A stretch of DNA of 64,000 bases, from positions 3,873,501 through 3,937,500 of the forward strand of contig NZ_CP014327.1 of the NCBI RefSeq assembly GCF_000812665.2, read 5' to 3'. Below are positions 51,498-61,671 of this stretch, piece after piece; position 1 is the first letter of the stretch, and the number at the start of each line of letters is the position of its first letter. Source of the DNA: Falsihalocynthiibacter arcticus. GTDB taxonomy: Bacteria; Pseudomonadota; Alphaproteobacteria; Rhodobacterales; Rhodobacteraceae. The position numbers and the translations under genes were made by a program. Under the pieces are notes generated by a model, which worked only from the letters and a program-made list of their open reading frames with translations, was not told the origin of the DNA and ran no database searches.

Positions 51498-52358
51498 ATG
51501 ATCAGATTAGAACCCTATAAAATTCATTCTACTGTCCATATGGCAGCAGCTATTGTGGCTTTCACCACGGGGGCGGCTTTTGCAGAACCCTCGCTGGAGC
51601 GGGGCACGTATTTGGTTGAAGGCCCGTCTGCTTGCGGCAATTGCCATACGCCCCAAGGGCCCGACGGACCGCTTCCCGATATGGCGCTTGCTGGGATGCT
51701 CGTTGATAAAAACGAAAACTTCACTGCCATCGCACCGAATATTACACCTGGGGGGCGTGTTGGAGATTGGTCGGATATCGAGTTGGCCAAGGCCATTCGT
51801 GAAGGCATTCGCCCCGATGGGAGCGTGATTGGGCCACCAATGCCTATGGGGCTCTATCGTGGTTTATCCGATGATGATCTCATGAGCATTATCCTGTATC
51901 TGCGTCAGGTGCCCGCTGTTGATAACGACCCTGGAGTGAGTGAGTACAATATTCCGCTCCCTCCCGCCTATGGGCCGCCTATTGAATCTGTAGCCGCAAT
52001 CCCGCAGGGCAAGACTGTCGAATACGGCGCGTATCTTGCTGGCCCGATCGCGCATTGCGTTGAGTGCCATACAACATTTGGTCCGCAAGGGCCGATGTTT
52101 GAGACCCATCTCGGGGCTGGTGGGTTTGCCTTCCATGGGCCGTGGGGCACATCGATTGCGGCCAATATCACTCCGACAGGCCTCAGAAAGTATAATGATG
52201 CCGAGTTGGGCACAATAATTCGGAATGGGCAACGGCCGGACGGCAGCCAAATGATGCCACCAATGCCCTATCCCTATTTTGCCAATATGACGGATGACGA
52301 TTTGGCAGCGATTATTCTATACTTGCGCGCAATGCCGCCACTACCCGACGGCGAGTAA
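51498..52358 (+). CDS. Di-heme c-type cytochrome
   Basis: Exported cytochrome c of 286 residues with a signal peptide (about residues 1-29, ending AFA). There are two CxxCH heme sites, CGNCHT in the first half and CVECHT in the second, each with a following Met-containing segment (PPMPMGLYRGLSDDDL and PPMPYPYFANMTDDDL). The two halves are similar, a tandem cytochrome domain. Such proteins accept electrons from periplasmic dehydrogenases, including the GMC-type sugar dehydrogenases, which have a cytochrome c subunit. A link to 17981-20069 is only inference. ATG at 51498 follows GGAGG by 8 bases. Confidence 0.9.
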   Translation: MIRLEPYKIHSTVHMAAAIVAFTTGAAFAEPSLERGTYLVEGPSACGNCHTPQGPDGPLPDMALAGMLVDKNENFTAIAPNITPGGRVGDWSDIELAKAIREGIRPDGSVIGPPMPMGLYRGLSDDDLMSIILYLRQVPAVDNDPGVSEYNIPLPPAYGPPIESVAAIPQGKTVEYGAYLAGPIAHCVECHTTFGPQGPMFETHLGAGGFAFHGPWGTSIAANITPTGLRKYNDAELGTIIRNGQRPDGSQMMPPMPYPYFANMTDDDLAAIILYLRAMPPLPDGE

Positions 52359-52370
52359 AAAGTGCTAAGC

Positions 52371-52402
52371 GCTTGAACAGAAAAGCAGTTTTCTGTTCAA
52401 GC
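52371..52402. terminator. Bidirectional terminator
   Basis: Perfect 14-bp stem GCTTGAACAGAAAA / TTTTCTGTTCAAGC with a 4-nt loop, between two convergent genes. A/T runs on both sides of the loop suit termination in both directions. Confidence 0.8.
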
Positions 52403-52443
52403 CTAGCCTGAGAAATCACCGATTAAACGGTGCGTGTTTCGCA

Positions 52444-52698
52444 TTAGGCGCGTTTAACCAAACCTATAACGAAGAGCAGGATAACGGACCCAATGGTCGC
52501 GTAAATGATCGAAGCTATGAACCCGCCGCCAACCGAAACCCCAAGTGCGGGAAAGATCATTCCAGCCAAAAACGCGCCGACAACACCCACAATTATGTTA
52601 CCAACAACCCCAAAACCGCGCCCCTTCATAATTCGTCCAGACAACCAGCCAGCGAGAGCGCCGACCAGTAACATGACGATAATACTTTCAAACTGCAT
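52444..52698 (-). CDS. GlsB/YeaQ/YmgE-family stress membrane protein
   Basis: An 84-residue inner-membrane protein (transglycosylase-associated family) with three hydrophobic segments. The signature region is GALAGWLSGRIMKGRGFGVV and GNIIVGVVGAFLAG. Induced by stress in several bacteria, but its molecular role is unclear. The ATG at 52698 has AAGGGGA upstream and gives the usual family length. Confidence 0.92.
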   Translation of the reverse strand: MQFESIIVMLLVGALAGWLSGRIMKGRGFGVVGNIIVGVVGAFLAGMIFPALGVSVGGGFIASIIYATIGSVILLFVIGLVKRA

Positions 52699-52811
52699 AA
52701 TTATTCCCCTTACCATAACCCAAATTCGACCAAATATGCGTGCTCTCGCCATGTGGGAGAATTCTACCTCCCACGGGGCCACAGACACGCCCGTCGCCAC
52801 AAAGTAGTCAG

Positions 52812-52845
52812 ACCGATTGGGGGGACCCTGCGCCCCCCAATCGGT
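52812..52845 (-). terminator. Hairpin after the rhodanese gene
   Basis: Perfect 13-bp stem ACCGATTGGGGGG / CCCCCCAATCGGT with an 8-nt loop, 16 bases past the stop. Confidence 0.75.
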
Positions 52846-52860
52846 TCACACATTCATCGT

Positions 52861-53235
52861 CTAGCCTTCGACGGGGCCGCCAGCGTCTTTCCATGCTGAA
52901 AAACCGCCAACGTTTGAAACATTATTATAGCCCATATCCTTCAGCGTCTTGCCACTGAGTGCGGCCTGTCCACCGGCGCCACATACAAGCACGATATCGG
53001 CGTCTTTTTTGAGGGCAGGATTGTGGAACGCATGAGAGCCGTCGGCCAGAAATTCGATCATCCCGCGCTTAACCATTTCCGCTCCGGCGATTGTGCCTGA
53101 CGCCGCGATATCGGCGCTGTCACGCACATCGACAAATACAGAATTGCCAGCTCTGTGCTTTGCAATTCCTTCTTCGACAGTGATTTTTGGGACGACTGCA
53201 TTTGCTTCGTCTAGATAGTCCTGTGCGGTTTTCAT
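52861..53235 (-). CDS. Rhodanese-like sulfurtransferase domain protein
   Basis: A single-domain rhodanese of 124 residues. FVDVRDSADIAASGTIAGAE is the conserved N-terminal signature. The active-site loop is VCGAGGQAALSG with the catalytic Cys. It carries persulfide sulfur between proteins. GG-rich C-terminus GGFSAWKDAGGP as usual. AAGGA precedes the ATG. Confidence 0.92.
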   Translation of the reverse strand: MKTAQDYLDEANAVVPKITVEEGIAKHRAGNSVFVDVRDSADIAASGTIAGAEMVKRGMIEFLADGSHAFHNPALKKDADIVLVCGAGGQAALSGKTLKDMGYNNVSNVGGFSAWKDAGGPVEG

Positions 53236-53414
53236 TCTTAAAATCCTTTTATTTTGTGTGGGGTCTCACACGTTCTCGGGTATCAAGTTAGTCGACCCTT
53301 CGAATAATATAAGATGCTGACCTTCATCATTCCAGAGTTCAAGGGGTAAACGCCCGCTGCGAGATGGACTGGCGGCAAGGCGCCTCGTTTTCACGCGCAT
53401 CTAGCGCATGGATT

Positions 53415-54188
53415 TCAACTCATCCATTGACCGCCATCGACGTTGTAGGTTTGCGAAACAATATAATCGGCATCGGAAGACGCCAAGAACACCGCCATTC
53501 CCGCCAAATCTGCGGGCACAGCAAAGCGCCCCGCCGGAACACTGGCAGCCACCTCAGCTTTTTTCTGGCCCAGCGGTTTGCCTTCAAGCTTGGCGAACAT
53601 CGCGTCGACGTGTTCCCAATGCTCACCGTCCACAACCCCCGGCGCAATGGCGTTAACGTTGATCCCATCCTTGATAAGATCAAGCCCCGCTGATTGCGTT
53701 AGCGAAATCACTGCCGCCTTGGTTGAACAATAGACCGCGACAAGTGGCTCGCCCCGCCGCCCCGCCTGTGACGCCATGTTGATGATCTTGCCACCGTGCC
53801 CCTGTTTGACCATTTGACGCGCGGCCGCTTTCATCGTAAACAACGTGCCCGCGACGTTCACCGCATAAAGCTTTTCATAACTTGCCCGCGTGATATTCAC
53901 CGTGCGCGCCGCATCAAAAAGCGCCGCGTTATTCACAAGAATATCCAGCTTCCCTGCCCGCGAGACCACAGCCTCAATCGCCGCATCGATGCTGCTCTGC
54001 TGGGTCACGTCAATTTCGACCGCATAGGCTGCGGGCCCAAGATTGGCCGCGGCCTGCGCGGCCGCCTCCAAGTTGATATCGGCAATGGCGACGGTTGCGC
54101 CTTCAGCAAGATACGCCTTGGCAAAGCCAAGCCCCAGCCCCCGCGCCGCCCCTGTGATCATGGCGGATTTTCCCACTAGTCGGTTCAT
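53415..54188 (-). CDS. smoS: Sorbitol (L-iditol 2-) dehydrogenase, SDR family
   Basis: A 257-residue short-chain dehydrogenase closely resembling SmoS/PolS of Rhodobacter, which oxidises D-sorbitol to D-fructose and galactitol to tagatose with NAD. Cofactor motif TGAARGLGLGFA, then NNAALFD, the catalytic Ser in NMASQAGRRG and YxxxK in YCSTKAAV. INVNAIAPGVVDGEHW matches SmoS strongly. The polyol transporter genes that usually accompany it are not in this window. Confidence 0.9.
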   Translation of the reverse strand: MNRLVGKSAMITGAARGLGLGFAKAYLAEGATVAIADINLEAAAQAAANLGPAAYAVEIDVTQQSSIDAAIEAVVSRAGKLDILVNNAALFDAARTVNITRASYEKLYAVNVAGTLFTMKAAARQMVKQGHGGKIINMASQAGRRGEPLVAVYCSTKAAVISLTQSAGLDLIKDGINVNAIAPGVVDGEHWEHVDAMFAKLEGKPLGQKKAEVAASVPAGRFAVPADLAGMAVFLASSDADYIVSQTYNVDGGQWMS

Positions 54189-54317
54189 ATCATTCAGCTT
54201 TCCTATGGGGCGCGTAATGCTGTTTCGGGGGTAAACTTAGCAGAAGTTCCGCTCAATAGTAGTGGTAATTTATCGGTGTATCGCAAAGGGCAGACGTGTC
54301 ATTTTTCCACTACCTCG

Positions 54318-54989
54318 CTAAATCCATTCCCTCGACTTTGCGAAGCTGTGCCCCAGAATGACGACAAAAATACCCGTGGCCGAGACAATCAAAAGTATAG
54401 GCCAATCCATTGTTTTCATTTGTGAGCCTAAATATGTCGACATTATCGTCATTGGGAGAATTCCCACAGCACTGGTCCAAACGAAGGTCCAAACACGAAC
54501 ACCTGTGAGGCCTGCGGCATAGTTCACAAGGTTAAAGGAGATCACCGGAATAAAGCGACTGATGAGCAAGGTAAACGTGCCCTGATCCTGCGCCCAGCGA
54601 TCTAGCGTGTTAGCTTGGCTAGGCGACAACCACGCGTGGACAACATCCCGCCCCAGCAGTCGAGAAAGATAAAAAGCCAGCAAGCCCCCCAACATCGCCC
54701 CAGCCCAAACCAGCGCACTACCAACAAGTGTTCCGTAGACGGCTCCAGCGCAAATGGCCAAAATCTCGGCGGGAAAAGGGATGAAGCTGTGCAGTATCAT
54801 CAGACCGATAATCGCAAACGGTCCCCAAGCACCAAGACCACGCAGCCAAATTGTCAATTCTTCGGGTGATGGAAGGTTCAAACCAACAAAATACACCAGC
54901 AGCGCGCATAGAAAAGCGGTGGCCAAGATCACAAGAATGAGGGTGGTTTTCCTAGACAAAGGGATGAGAGTCTCCAAAGCGGCCCCCAA
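54318..54989 (-). CDS. TVP38/TMEM64 (DedA-like, VTT domain) membrane protein
   Basis: A 223-residue membrane protein with the VTT domain pattern: FIPFPAEILAICAGAVYGT, then GAMLGGLLAFYLSRLLGRD and FTLLISRFIPVISFNLVNYA. Family members are thought to move lipids or act as transporters. The start is uncertain: TTG at 54989 opens the frame, and another TTG lies 12 bases further in. Confidence 0.88.
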   Translation of the reverse strand: MGAALETLIPLSRKTTLILVILATAFLCALLVYFVGLNLPSPEELTIWLRGLGAWGPFAIIGLMILHSFIPFPAEILAICAGAVYGTLVGSALVWAGAMLGGLLAFYLSRLLGRDVVHAWLSPSQANTLDRWAQDQGTFTLLISRFIPVISFNLVNYAAGLTGVRVWTFVWTSAVGILPMTIMSTYLGSQMKTMDWPILLIVSATGIFVVILGHSFAKSREWI

Positions 54990-55014
54990 AAGAGAGGTAT
55001 CGTCCTATTACTAG

Positions 55015-55426
55015 CAAATTAACAAAATAGCACGACACGATAAACTCTCTCTGCGCGAAAAATTCTCAGCCGGAGCCAGCGCGAATTTGCGCCACCCTGC
55101 GTCAATCATCTAACCACTCAGGTTCGGCGCTCGCTTTGGCAGAAACATATGGTTCACAGCTGACCAGTGGTTTCCCAAAACGAGTACCTTCCATCCAGGG
55201 GTCTCCCAATGAAGAATGTCCTCTTCGGAAAAACACGGAAATGCCCCCTTAAGCATCTGGCAGCGAGCACTGCTTGAAATTTGACGCACTTATGTGGCGG
55301 GTTTCACACCAATATCTTTCCGCCGTCTAAGTTGATCATTTCAATAAAAAATTATCTGTTCCCCAGCATCCAGTGTTCCAACAGAACCAACGTTTGCGCA
55401 GCTATAATAATTAAGGACGAAGTTGG
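55015..55426. other. Intergenic region, no gene seen
   Basis: About 400 bases with no supported gene. Confidence 0.4.
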
Positions 55427-55840
55427 ATGCGAAGGCTATTCTTACACGCAGGGCTGCCCAAAATAGCACCGACAAGCAATCAAGGTTTCTTGGTACGAAG
55501 CGCATCATCCGCTCGGAAATCTCTTTCGCCACTCTCCATGAGAAAATGCGGAGCCCTTTTCAGGCTTCGACGTGTTGCCAACAATTTCCCTACGCAGACA
55601 GGACCATTGAATAGATGCCGCACTTAAAAAAACAAGAAAAACGGCGGCGAAGTTATTGACCGCACAGAATACTTAAAAGCGCGTCAAAGTTGGTCCGATT
55701 ACAATGATAAACTTTCGCAATGGGCGCGCATGTTTGGTGCGGACAATATTGGGGTTGCGTTTTTTGACATAGGCAACGGGCACCTAACCGTTGTGAAAAT
55801 GTCTTTTGACGAAATTGGAATTAACTTTAGCGATGATTAG
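55427..55840 (+). pseudogene. Sulfotransferase-like gene remnant
   Basis: The start MRRLFLHAGLPKIAPTSNQG corresponds to the sulfotransferase cofactor motif (LHAGLPKTGTTSIQ) with TGT changed to IAP. After a stop and frame change the sequence reads GEVIDRTEYLKARQSWSDYN, then LSQWARMFGADNIGVAFFD and ends FDEIGINFSDD, like the C-terminal part of roseobacter sulfotransferase-family proteins. The middle is deleted. Weak further similarity may exist to about 56110. Confidence 0.55.
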
Positions 55841-56292
55841 GTACTCTTTGGCGACCACAACGGAAGCCTTTCTTAGCGGGATGCCAACCAAGCGTCGTAT
55901 CGGCCCTAAATTCACCCTCTATTTCATTTTTCTGGGACAGAAAAAACTGACCCTGCGAAGTGGAAAAATATTTAGCTCCGGGGAAAGGTTGAAATTATAT
56001 TAGGATGCCGCGGCCTCAAACGCCAAAGTTGTACGGGATTATTTAGGACGCGAAGGCGGTGTGTTGTTCCAAATGCACCACCGAGCCTCGATGCTGAATG
56101 GGATGCATACACCGGATTGACAATGGAGATAGCAGCCAAAATTGGTAGTTTCCTTGCCGACAGATTGTACGCGCGAGCGCCCTAATGGCGAAAAGCATAC
56201 CCATTTCGCATCAAGACGTCGACTTAAAGCTAGCGGCGGGCATAAGTGTAATATTTGCCCGCCCTCTTGATGTATTGAAAGCGGGCAAAGGT

Positions 56293-59200
56293 TTAGCTGT
56301 CCGTTTGCTTGGCGCCTTTTGTCGTTAACCCCTTGAACCACTCACGCAGACTTTGCAGGACAACAAACAACACTGGCACGAGTATAACCCCAAGAACTGT
56401 CGCCAAAAGCATCCCGCCAAATACCGCAATCCCGATGGCTTGCTGGCTCGCCGCTCCGGCACCACTGGCAACAACAAGCGGAACGACTCCTAAAAGAAAC
56501 GACAAGGCCGTCATCATAACTGCGCGGAACCGTTTTGATGTGGCCTCAACTGCGGCTTCGCGGATCGTCATGCCATTGTGCCGTTGCACGATCGCGAACT
56601 CCACGATTAAAATCGCGTTTTTGGAGGCGAGTCCGATCAACATAATCATCCCGATTTGGGTATACAGGTTGACGTCCCCTCCTGTGAATTGAACCGCCAA
56701 CAAGGCCCCAAACAGCGCCACAGTCACCGACAGAAGGATGCCAACCGGCAGACTCCAACTCTCATATTGTGCAACGAGAAACAGATAGCCAAAGACAATC
56801 GCCAAGATCAAAATAACCACGACCAAACCACCCGCGTCGAGCTGTTGTTGCGCAATACCCGTCCACTCGTGGGAATACCCCGGTGGCAGCGCATTCACCG
56901 CCTCTTCTTGCAGCACGCGGATCGCATCGCCCGTAGAAAGCCCTTCAGCGGGGATTGCGGTCACAGTTGCGGAGCGGAACATATTATAGCGATTGAGCGC
57001 CACAGGGCCGAGCTCATTAGATATGGTAATCAGCGCACCCATCGGAACCATCGCGCCCGTTTGCGACCGCACATATAGAGCGTCAAGATCCTCGACCTTG
57101 TTGCGATACTCGCCTTCCGCTTGGATCATCACCCGATAAACCCGCCCGAACAGATTGAAATCATTCACATAGAACGACCCCATATAGGCCTGAAGCGTGG
57201 AGAAAACATCTGCAACCGAAACCCCGAGGGATTTTGCTTTTTCACGGTCCAAATCCACATAGACCTTCGGAACATTGGCGCGGAAGGTCGTATAGGCCTG
57301 TGCAATTTCGGGACGTTGATTGGCGGCATAAACGAGGGAGCCAAGGGCCGCAGATAGTTCTTGGGTCGTCCCGCCCCCCGTTTGCTGCACCTTCATTTCG
57401 ACACCGGCACTCATGCCAAGACCAGAAATCGCTGGCGGATTGAACGCAATAATACTAGCGCCAATTTCCTGACTGGCGAGGGCTTGAATTTCGCTCAAAA
57501 CGCCGTTCGCGCTGAGGGCTTCTGTCGTGCGGTCATTCCACGACTCCAAATTGGTCACAATCATCGCGCCGTTCGATCCACCGCCATTCAACAGGCTGAA
57601 TCCGTTCACGTTTACTGTTGACGAAACTCCGGGGATTTCCCGTATTTTCGCGTCGAAACGTTCCGTAACGGCTTCTGTGCGCTCAAGCGATGCTGCGTCC
57701 GGAAGTTGAATATCAACAAACAAATAGCCGTTGTCTTCGATGGGAAGGAACCCTGCAGGCAGGGATTTGAGCAAACCACCAGAGCCAAAAATAACCGCCG
57801 CAACGATTGCGAGGCCGATCAACGGAACACGTACAAGGCGGCTTACGATGCCCACGTACCCACCGCGTACAAACCCGATGCCCTTGTCAAAAAGGGCAAG
57901 AACGCCTTTTGAAGGGCCGTCGCGTTTTTTCAAAATGATCGAACATAAAGCCGGCGAAAGTGTGAGCGCATTGATCGAGGAGATCACCACAGCCACGGAA
58001 ATCGTCGTCGCGAACTGTGAATACAAACGCCCCGTAATGCCCGGCATAAACGTCACGGGCACGAAAACCGCGAGCAAAACGAGGGTCGTCGCAATAATGG
58101 GTCCTGTGATTTGCCCCATGGCCTTGCGGGTGGCGTCAGGGGCACTCAGGCCCTCCTTTTCCATAATGGATTCAACGGCTTCGACCACGATGATTGCATC
58201 ATCAACCACAATCCCGATGGCGAGCACCAAGGCAAAAAGCGAAATCGTATTCAGCGACATGCCAAACATGAGCATAAACGCAAAGGCGCCAATCAAGGAG
58301 ACGGGGATCGCAATCGCCGGAATAAGCGTCGCGCGCGCACTGCCCAAAAAGAAAAACACAACAGCCATAACGATGACGAATGTTTGCATCAGTGTCGTTA
58401 AAACGTCATCCAAAGATTGCTGTACAAATCGTGTAGAATCAAAGGGAACGTCGTAGACGATGTCGTCAGGAAACGCTTGAGCAAGCCGCTCAAGCTCTGC
58501 GGAAACTCCCTCCGCAACCTTCAGCGAATTGGCCCCTGGCGCTTGGTAAATTGCCAAAACGGTTGAGGCTTGGCCCGAATACAGGCCCGATGCGCTGTAA
58601 TATCCCGCGCCTAATTCCACGCGCGCCACGTCTTTCATCAAGACAATACTGCCCGCCTCGCCCGTGCGCAGAACAATATTTTCAAACTCTTGAACCGTCG
58701 TGAGGCGCCCTCTGGACACGATGGTGTATTGGAATTGTTGGCCCGTTGGGACAGGGCTTGAACCGATTTGTCCGGCGGATACTTCGAGATTTTGCTCACG
58801 AATTGCCGCAATGAGATCACTGGGCGCAATGCCAAGGCTGGCCATGCGATTTGGATCCATCCACATGCGCATCGCATACTCGAAATTGGTCATGATGGTG
58901 GCTTCGCCCACCCCGCTCACCCGCGCCAAGGCGTCCCGAAGGTTGATCGCCGCATAGTTCGACAGGAACACCTCGTCGTAAGTCCCATTTGGCGACAGAA
59001 GTGTCACCAAAAGCAACATATTGGTCGAGGCTTTCTGCGTAACCACCCCCGAATTTGTAACTTCGGCGGGCAACGAAGACATGGCCTGTGCAACACGATT
59101 TTGCACATTGACGGCTGCAAGATCGGGGTCGGTTCCAACTTTGAAGGTGACCGAGAGCGAATACGAGCCTGTGTCCGTACTGTCGGATGACATATAAATC

Positions 59201-59427
59201 ATGTCATCCACGCCGTTCACTTGGGCCTCAATAACCGCCGCAACCGTGCTTTCGACGGTTTCCGCATTTGCGCCTGTGTAATTGGTGCTCACCTTGACTA
59301 CTGGCGGGGTAATGGAGGGGTATTGCTCAACCGGAAGGGCGAAATACCCGATGACGCCCATGATGGTTAACACCAAGGAAATAACGATCGCCATTTTGGG
59401 GCGTGCGACGAAAATAGAAGAAAACAC
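56293..59427 (-). CDS. RND efflux transporter (HAE1/AcrB family)
   Basis: A 1044-residue inner-membrane pump subunit with 12 helices and two large periplasmic loops, driven by protons. Typical marks are FVARPKMAIVISLVLTIMG at the start, the proton-relay segment LVLAIGIVVDDAIIVVEAVE with two Asp residues, and the C-terminal KNAILIVEFA. It starts with GTG after GAAGGGAAC, 3 bases after the adaptor gene. No outer-membrane channel gene is adjacent, so it probably uses a TolC-like protein encoded elsewhere. Confidence 0.95.
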   Translation of the reverse strand: MFSSIFVARPKMAIVISLVLTIMGVIGYFALPVEQYPSITPPVVKVSTNYTGANAETVESTVAAVIEAQVNGVDDMIYMSSDSTDTGSYSLSVTFKVGTDPDLAAVNVQNRVAQAMSSLPAEVTNSGVVTQKASTNMLLLVTLLSPNGTYDEVFLSNYAAINLRDALARVSGVGEATIMTNFEYAMRMWMDPNRMASLGIAPSDLIAAIREQNLEVSAGQIGSSPVPTGQQFQYTIVSRGRLTTVQEFENIVLRTGEAGSIVLMKDVARVELGAGYYSASGLYSGQASTVLAIYQAPGANSLKVAEGVSAELERLAQAFPDDIVYDVPFDSTRFVQQSLDDVLTTLMQTFVIVMAVVFFFLGSARATLIPAIAIPVSLIGAFAFMLMFGMSLNTISLFALVLAIGIVVDDAIIVVEAVESIMEKEGLSAPDATRKAMGQITGPIIATTLVLLAVFVPVTFMPGITGRLYSQFATTISVAVVISSINALTLSPALCSIILKKRDGPSKGVLALFDKGIGFVRGGYVGIVSRLVRVPLIGLAIVAAVIFGSGGLLKSLPAGFLPIEDNGYLFVDIQLPDAASLERTEAVTERFDAKIREIPGVSSTVNVNGFSLLNGGGSNGAMIVTNLESWNDRTTEALSANGVLSEIQALASQEIGASIIAFNPPAISGLGMSAGVEMKVQQTGGGTTQELSAALGSLVYAANQRPEIAQAYTTFRANVPKVYVDLDREKAKSLGVSVADVFSTLQAYMGSFYVNDFNLFGRVYRVMIQAEGEYRNKVEDLDALYVRSQTGAMVPMGALITISNELGPVALNRYNMFRSATVTAIPAEGLSTGDAIRVLQEEAVNALPPGYSHEWTGIAQQQLDAGGLVVVILILAIVFGYLFLVAQYESWSLPVGILLSVTVALFGALLAVQFTGGDVNLYTQIGMIMLIGLASKNAILIVEFAIVQRHNGMTIREAAVEATSKRFRAVMMTALSFLLGVVPLVVASGAGAASQQAIGIAVFGGMLLATVLGVILVPVLFVVLQSLREWFKGLTTKGAKQTDS

Positions 59428-59430
59428 GCT

Positions 59431-60582
59431 TTAGTTCCCTTCTGCGGAGGTTGCACTGCCCGCGAGTATGGCATTGACTTCAACCCCTGGGCGCACGCGC
59501 TGTAGGCCCTCGATAATGACGGCTTCACCTTCGACAAGACCGTCGTCGACGACAACCGAAACCCCGTCTTGACGACCTAAAGTCACGTAACGTTGCTCGA
59601 CGGTTTGCTCGGCCCCAACCACCAATACAAAATCGCCGCGCTGATCGCGCTGAACGGCGGCTTGGGGGATAAGGAGTGCATCGGTTGGCGCGTTATCTTC
59701 GATACGTAAACTGACAAAAGATCCATCAAAAATCAGGCCATTATCATTGGGAAATTCGACATCCAAACTCACCGTTCCGGTTTCGGGATCAATCCGATTG
59801 TCGGCAAAAACGATGTGGCCAACCTCCTCAAGCTGCGTCCCATTTGGCAGGGAAACAAATACATCCAGCGCCTTTGACCCATTGGCAAGGTTTTCGAGGG
59901 AAGCATCATGGACCTGTAAAAAATTCACCAACTGCTTTTCGGTCAGCGAGAACTCGACGTAAATTGGTGCGGTGCGAATGAGGGTGACCAAGGGCGCCGT
60001 CGTCGGGCCAACCAATTCGCCCACACTTGGGTTCGCGCGGCCAATCCGCCCATCAAAAGGCGCGGCAACACTGGTATAACTCAGGTCAAGTTCTGCCAAC
60101 TGAATCGTCGCATCCGCGATTTCTATATTGGCTTCGGCGACCTGAAAATTTGCCTGCGCGATATCACGATCAGCGACGGTGCCAGACTCCCGCCGCAACA
60201 ATTCCGATTTCCGATCAAGTTCGATTTGCGCCAGTTTAAGTTGGGCAACGGCAGAGGCCTTATCCGCTTTGCGCGCGGCAAGGTTTGCAGCATAGGTAGC
60301 AGGTTCAATCTTAAACAGGACTTCGCCTTTTTTGACATCTGCGCCGTTTTTAACCAATAAATCCTGCAGAAATCCACTAACGCGCGCGACAATATCAACC
60401 TTATCAATCGCTTTGCCACGCCCGATAAAGGTCGCTTCCAAAACCAACCCCTCGGTATGCGCTACGGCAATCGAAACCATCGGCGCGGAGGGCGCGTCTT
60501 GGGCAACGCTGACCTGTGATGACGCAAAAAGTGCGGCCCCAAAAGTGATTGCTTGGAAAAACGATTGGCCTGTGAGTTTCAT
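59431..60582 (-). CDS. RND efflux periplasmic adaptor (membrane fusion protein)
   Basis: A 383-residue HlyD/AcrA-type adaptor linking the RND pump to an outer-membrane channel. Signal peptide residues 1-27 (ending SVAQ). Lipoyl/barrel-sandwich parts flank an alpha hairpin (about 90-160), and AAPFDGRIGRANPSVGELVG is the conserved lipoyl motif. The Met at 60582 directly precedes the signal sequence. Cotranscribed with the pump. Confidence 0.93.
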   Translation of the reverse strand: MKLTGQSFFQAITFGAALFASSQVSVAQDAPSAPMVSIAVAHTEGLVLEATFIGRGKAIDKVDIVARVSGFLQDLLVKNGADVKKGEVLFKIEPATYAANLAARKADKASAVAQLKLAQIELDRKSELLRRESGTVADRDIAQANFQVAEANIEIADATIQLAELDLSYTSVAAPFDGRIGRANPSVGELVGPTTAPLVTLIRTAPIYVEFSLTEKQLVNFLQVHDASLENLANGSKALDVFVSLPNGTQLEEVGHIVFADNRIDPETGTVSLDVEFPNDNGLIFDGSFVSLRIEDNAPTDALLIPQAAVQRDQRGDFVLVVGAEQTVEQRYVTLGRQDGVSVVVDDGLVEGEAVIIEGLQRVRPGVEVNAILAGSATSAEGN

Positions 60583-60764
60583 GCGTACCCTACCCCATGA
60601 GTTCAATTTTATTTCCCCACGAAGTGTGAGAAAGAATTTTTAGGCACGTCACCGTACCTGTCGAAAATTTGTAAAGGAGCCCCACGCTATTTTGTGGCGA
60701 CTCCTGAAGTTTTTGTCTCTAAAGCAGCCAAAAGTTTATAGAAGCATTGAGGCTTTTAGACAGA

Positions 60765-61667
60765 TTATTCCACAGGACTCCAGGCGGTGTCCGGATTATA
60801 GGTCAGAATTTCAAGGGCGACATCAAGGCTGTTTTCGCCCAAATCCGCCGCAAGGACGCGCCCGTTTTCCGAGACGATGAAGCTGTGAATACCGGTTTCA
60901 TTATAGGTCGCAGGGACCGCTAAAAGCGCGTGGCCGGCGATCATGTTGCCACCGACGATATAGTCAAGCGCCCCTCCCGGAGCGGACGCGCCCTGCCCCT
61001 GAAGCACACGATAATAATAGCCGCCGAATGGCTCGGCTTCTTGATCAGATTCGCCATCCGAAAAGCCATCTAACGATGCCAATGCGATGCGTTCGCCAAG
61101 CGGGCTGTCTTCGCCAGCCCAAACCAACCCGTCCCGCGCGCCGTCGCTTGAGAGAATGGATGCGGCAAATTCCATCACCCCATCCGCGTCGTGATCAATG
61201 AGGCGATAGGCCGATTGAAGCTCGACATAGGCTTCAATCATATCGATCGTTTCAAGTTCATTCAGGCCAATGCGACGGTAGAACACTTCGTCGCGCCCCG
61301 CCTCAATATCAAAGGCCCACGCCGTGTCCGTTTTGGCCAGTGGGATCGGAAACGGCCAAGCCTCGGCTCCTAAAAGCAACATCACACGGTTTTCTTCGTC
61401 AAGTTGGAAGCGGTACCCCTCTTGGATCATCGCTTCGATTTCGGCGCGGTTTTCAGCATCTTCTTGGGCATCGCCAGACATTAAAACGTCAATCGCATCG
61501 GTGCCAAAAACCTCAAGCACAGCATCGCGATCCCCGAGAGCCGCGGAAAAGGCCTCAAATGCGTCTTGGGGCGTGGCAAATGTTGCTGGACCTTCTGCGG
61601 CCAAGGACGGGAGAGTTGACGCCACAAGGGCGAGGCCCGACAGGCCAATTTTCATGTTGTTTTTCAT
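60765..61667 (-). CDS. DUF2950 periplasmic protein
   Basis: A 300-residue exported protein with signal peptide MKNNMKIGLSGLALVASTLP SLA. The mature part matches DUF2950: ATPQDAFEAFSAALGDRDAV, YRRIGLNELETIDMIEAYVE and FGGYYYRVLQGQG. Function unknown. AAGGAGATAAGAG lies before the ATG. The upstream DUF3300 gene ends inside this ribosome site, and the two families are commonly neighbours. Confidence 0.85.
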   Translation of the reverse strand: MKNNMKIGLSGLALVASTLPSLAAEGPATFATPQDAFEAFSAALGDRDAVLEVFGTDAIDVLMSGDAQEDAENRAEIEAMIQEGYRFQLDEENRVMLLLGAEAWPFPIPLAKTDTAWAFDIEAGRDEVFYRRIGLNELETIDMIEAYVELQSAYRLIDHDADGVMEFAASILSSDGARDGLVWAGEDSPLGERIALASLDGFSDGESDQEAEPFGGYYYRVLQGQGASAPGGALDYIVGGNMIAGHALLAVPATYNETGIHSFIVSENGRVLAADLGENSLDVALEILTYNPDTAWSPVE

Positions 61668-61671
61668 ACTC

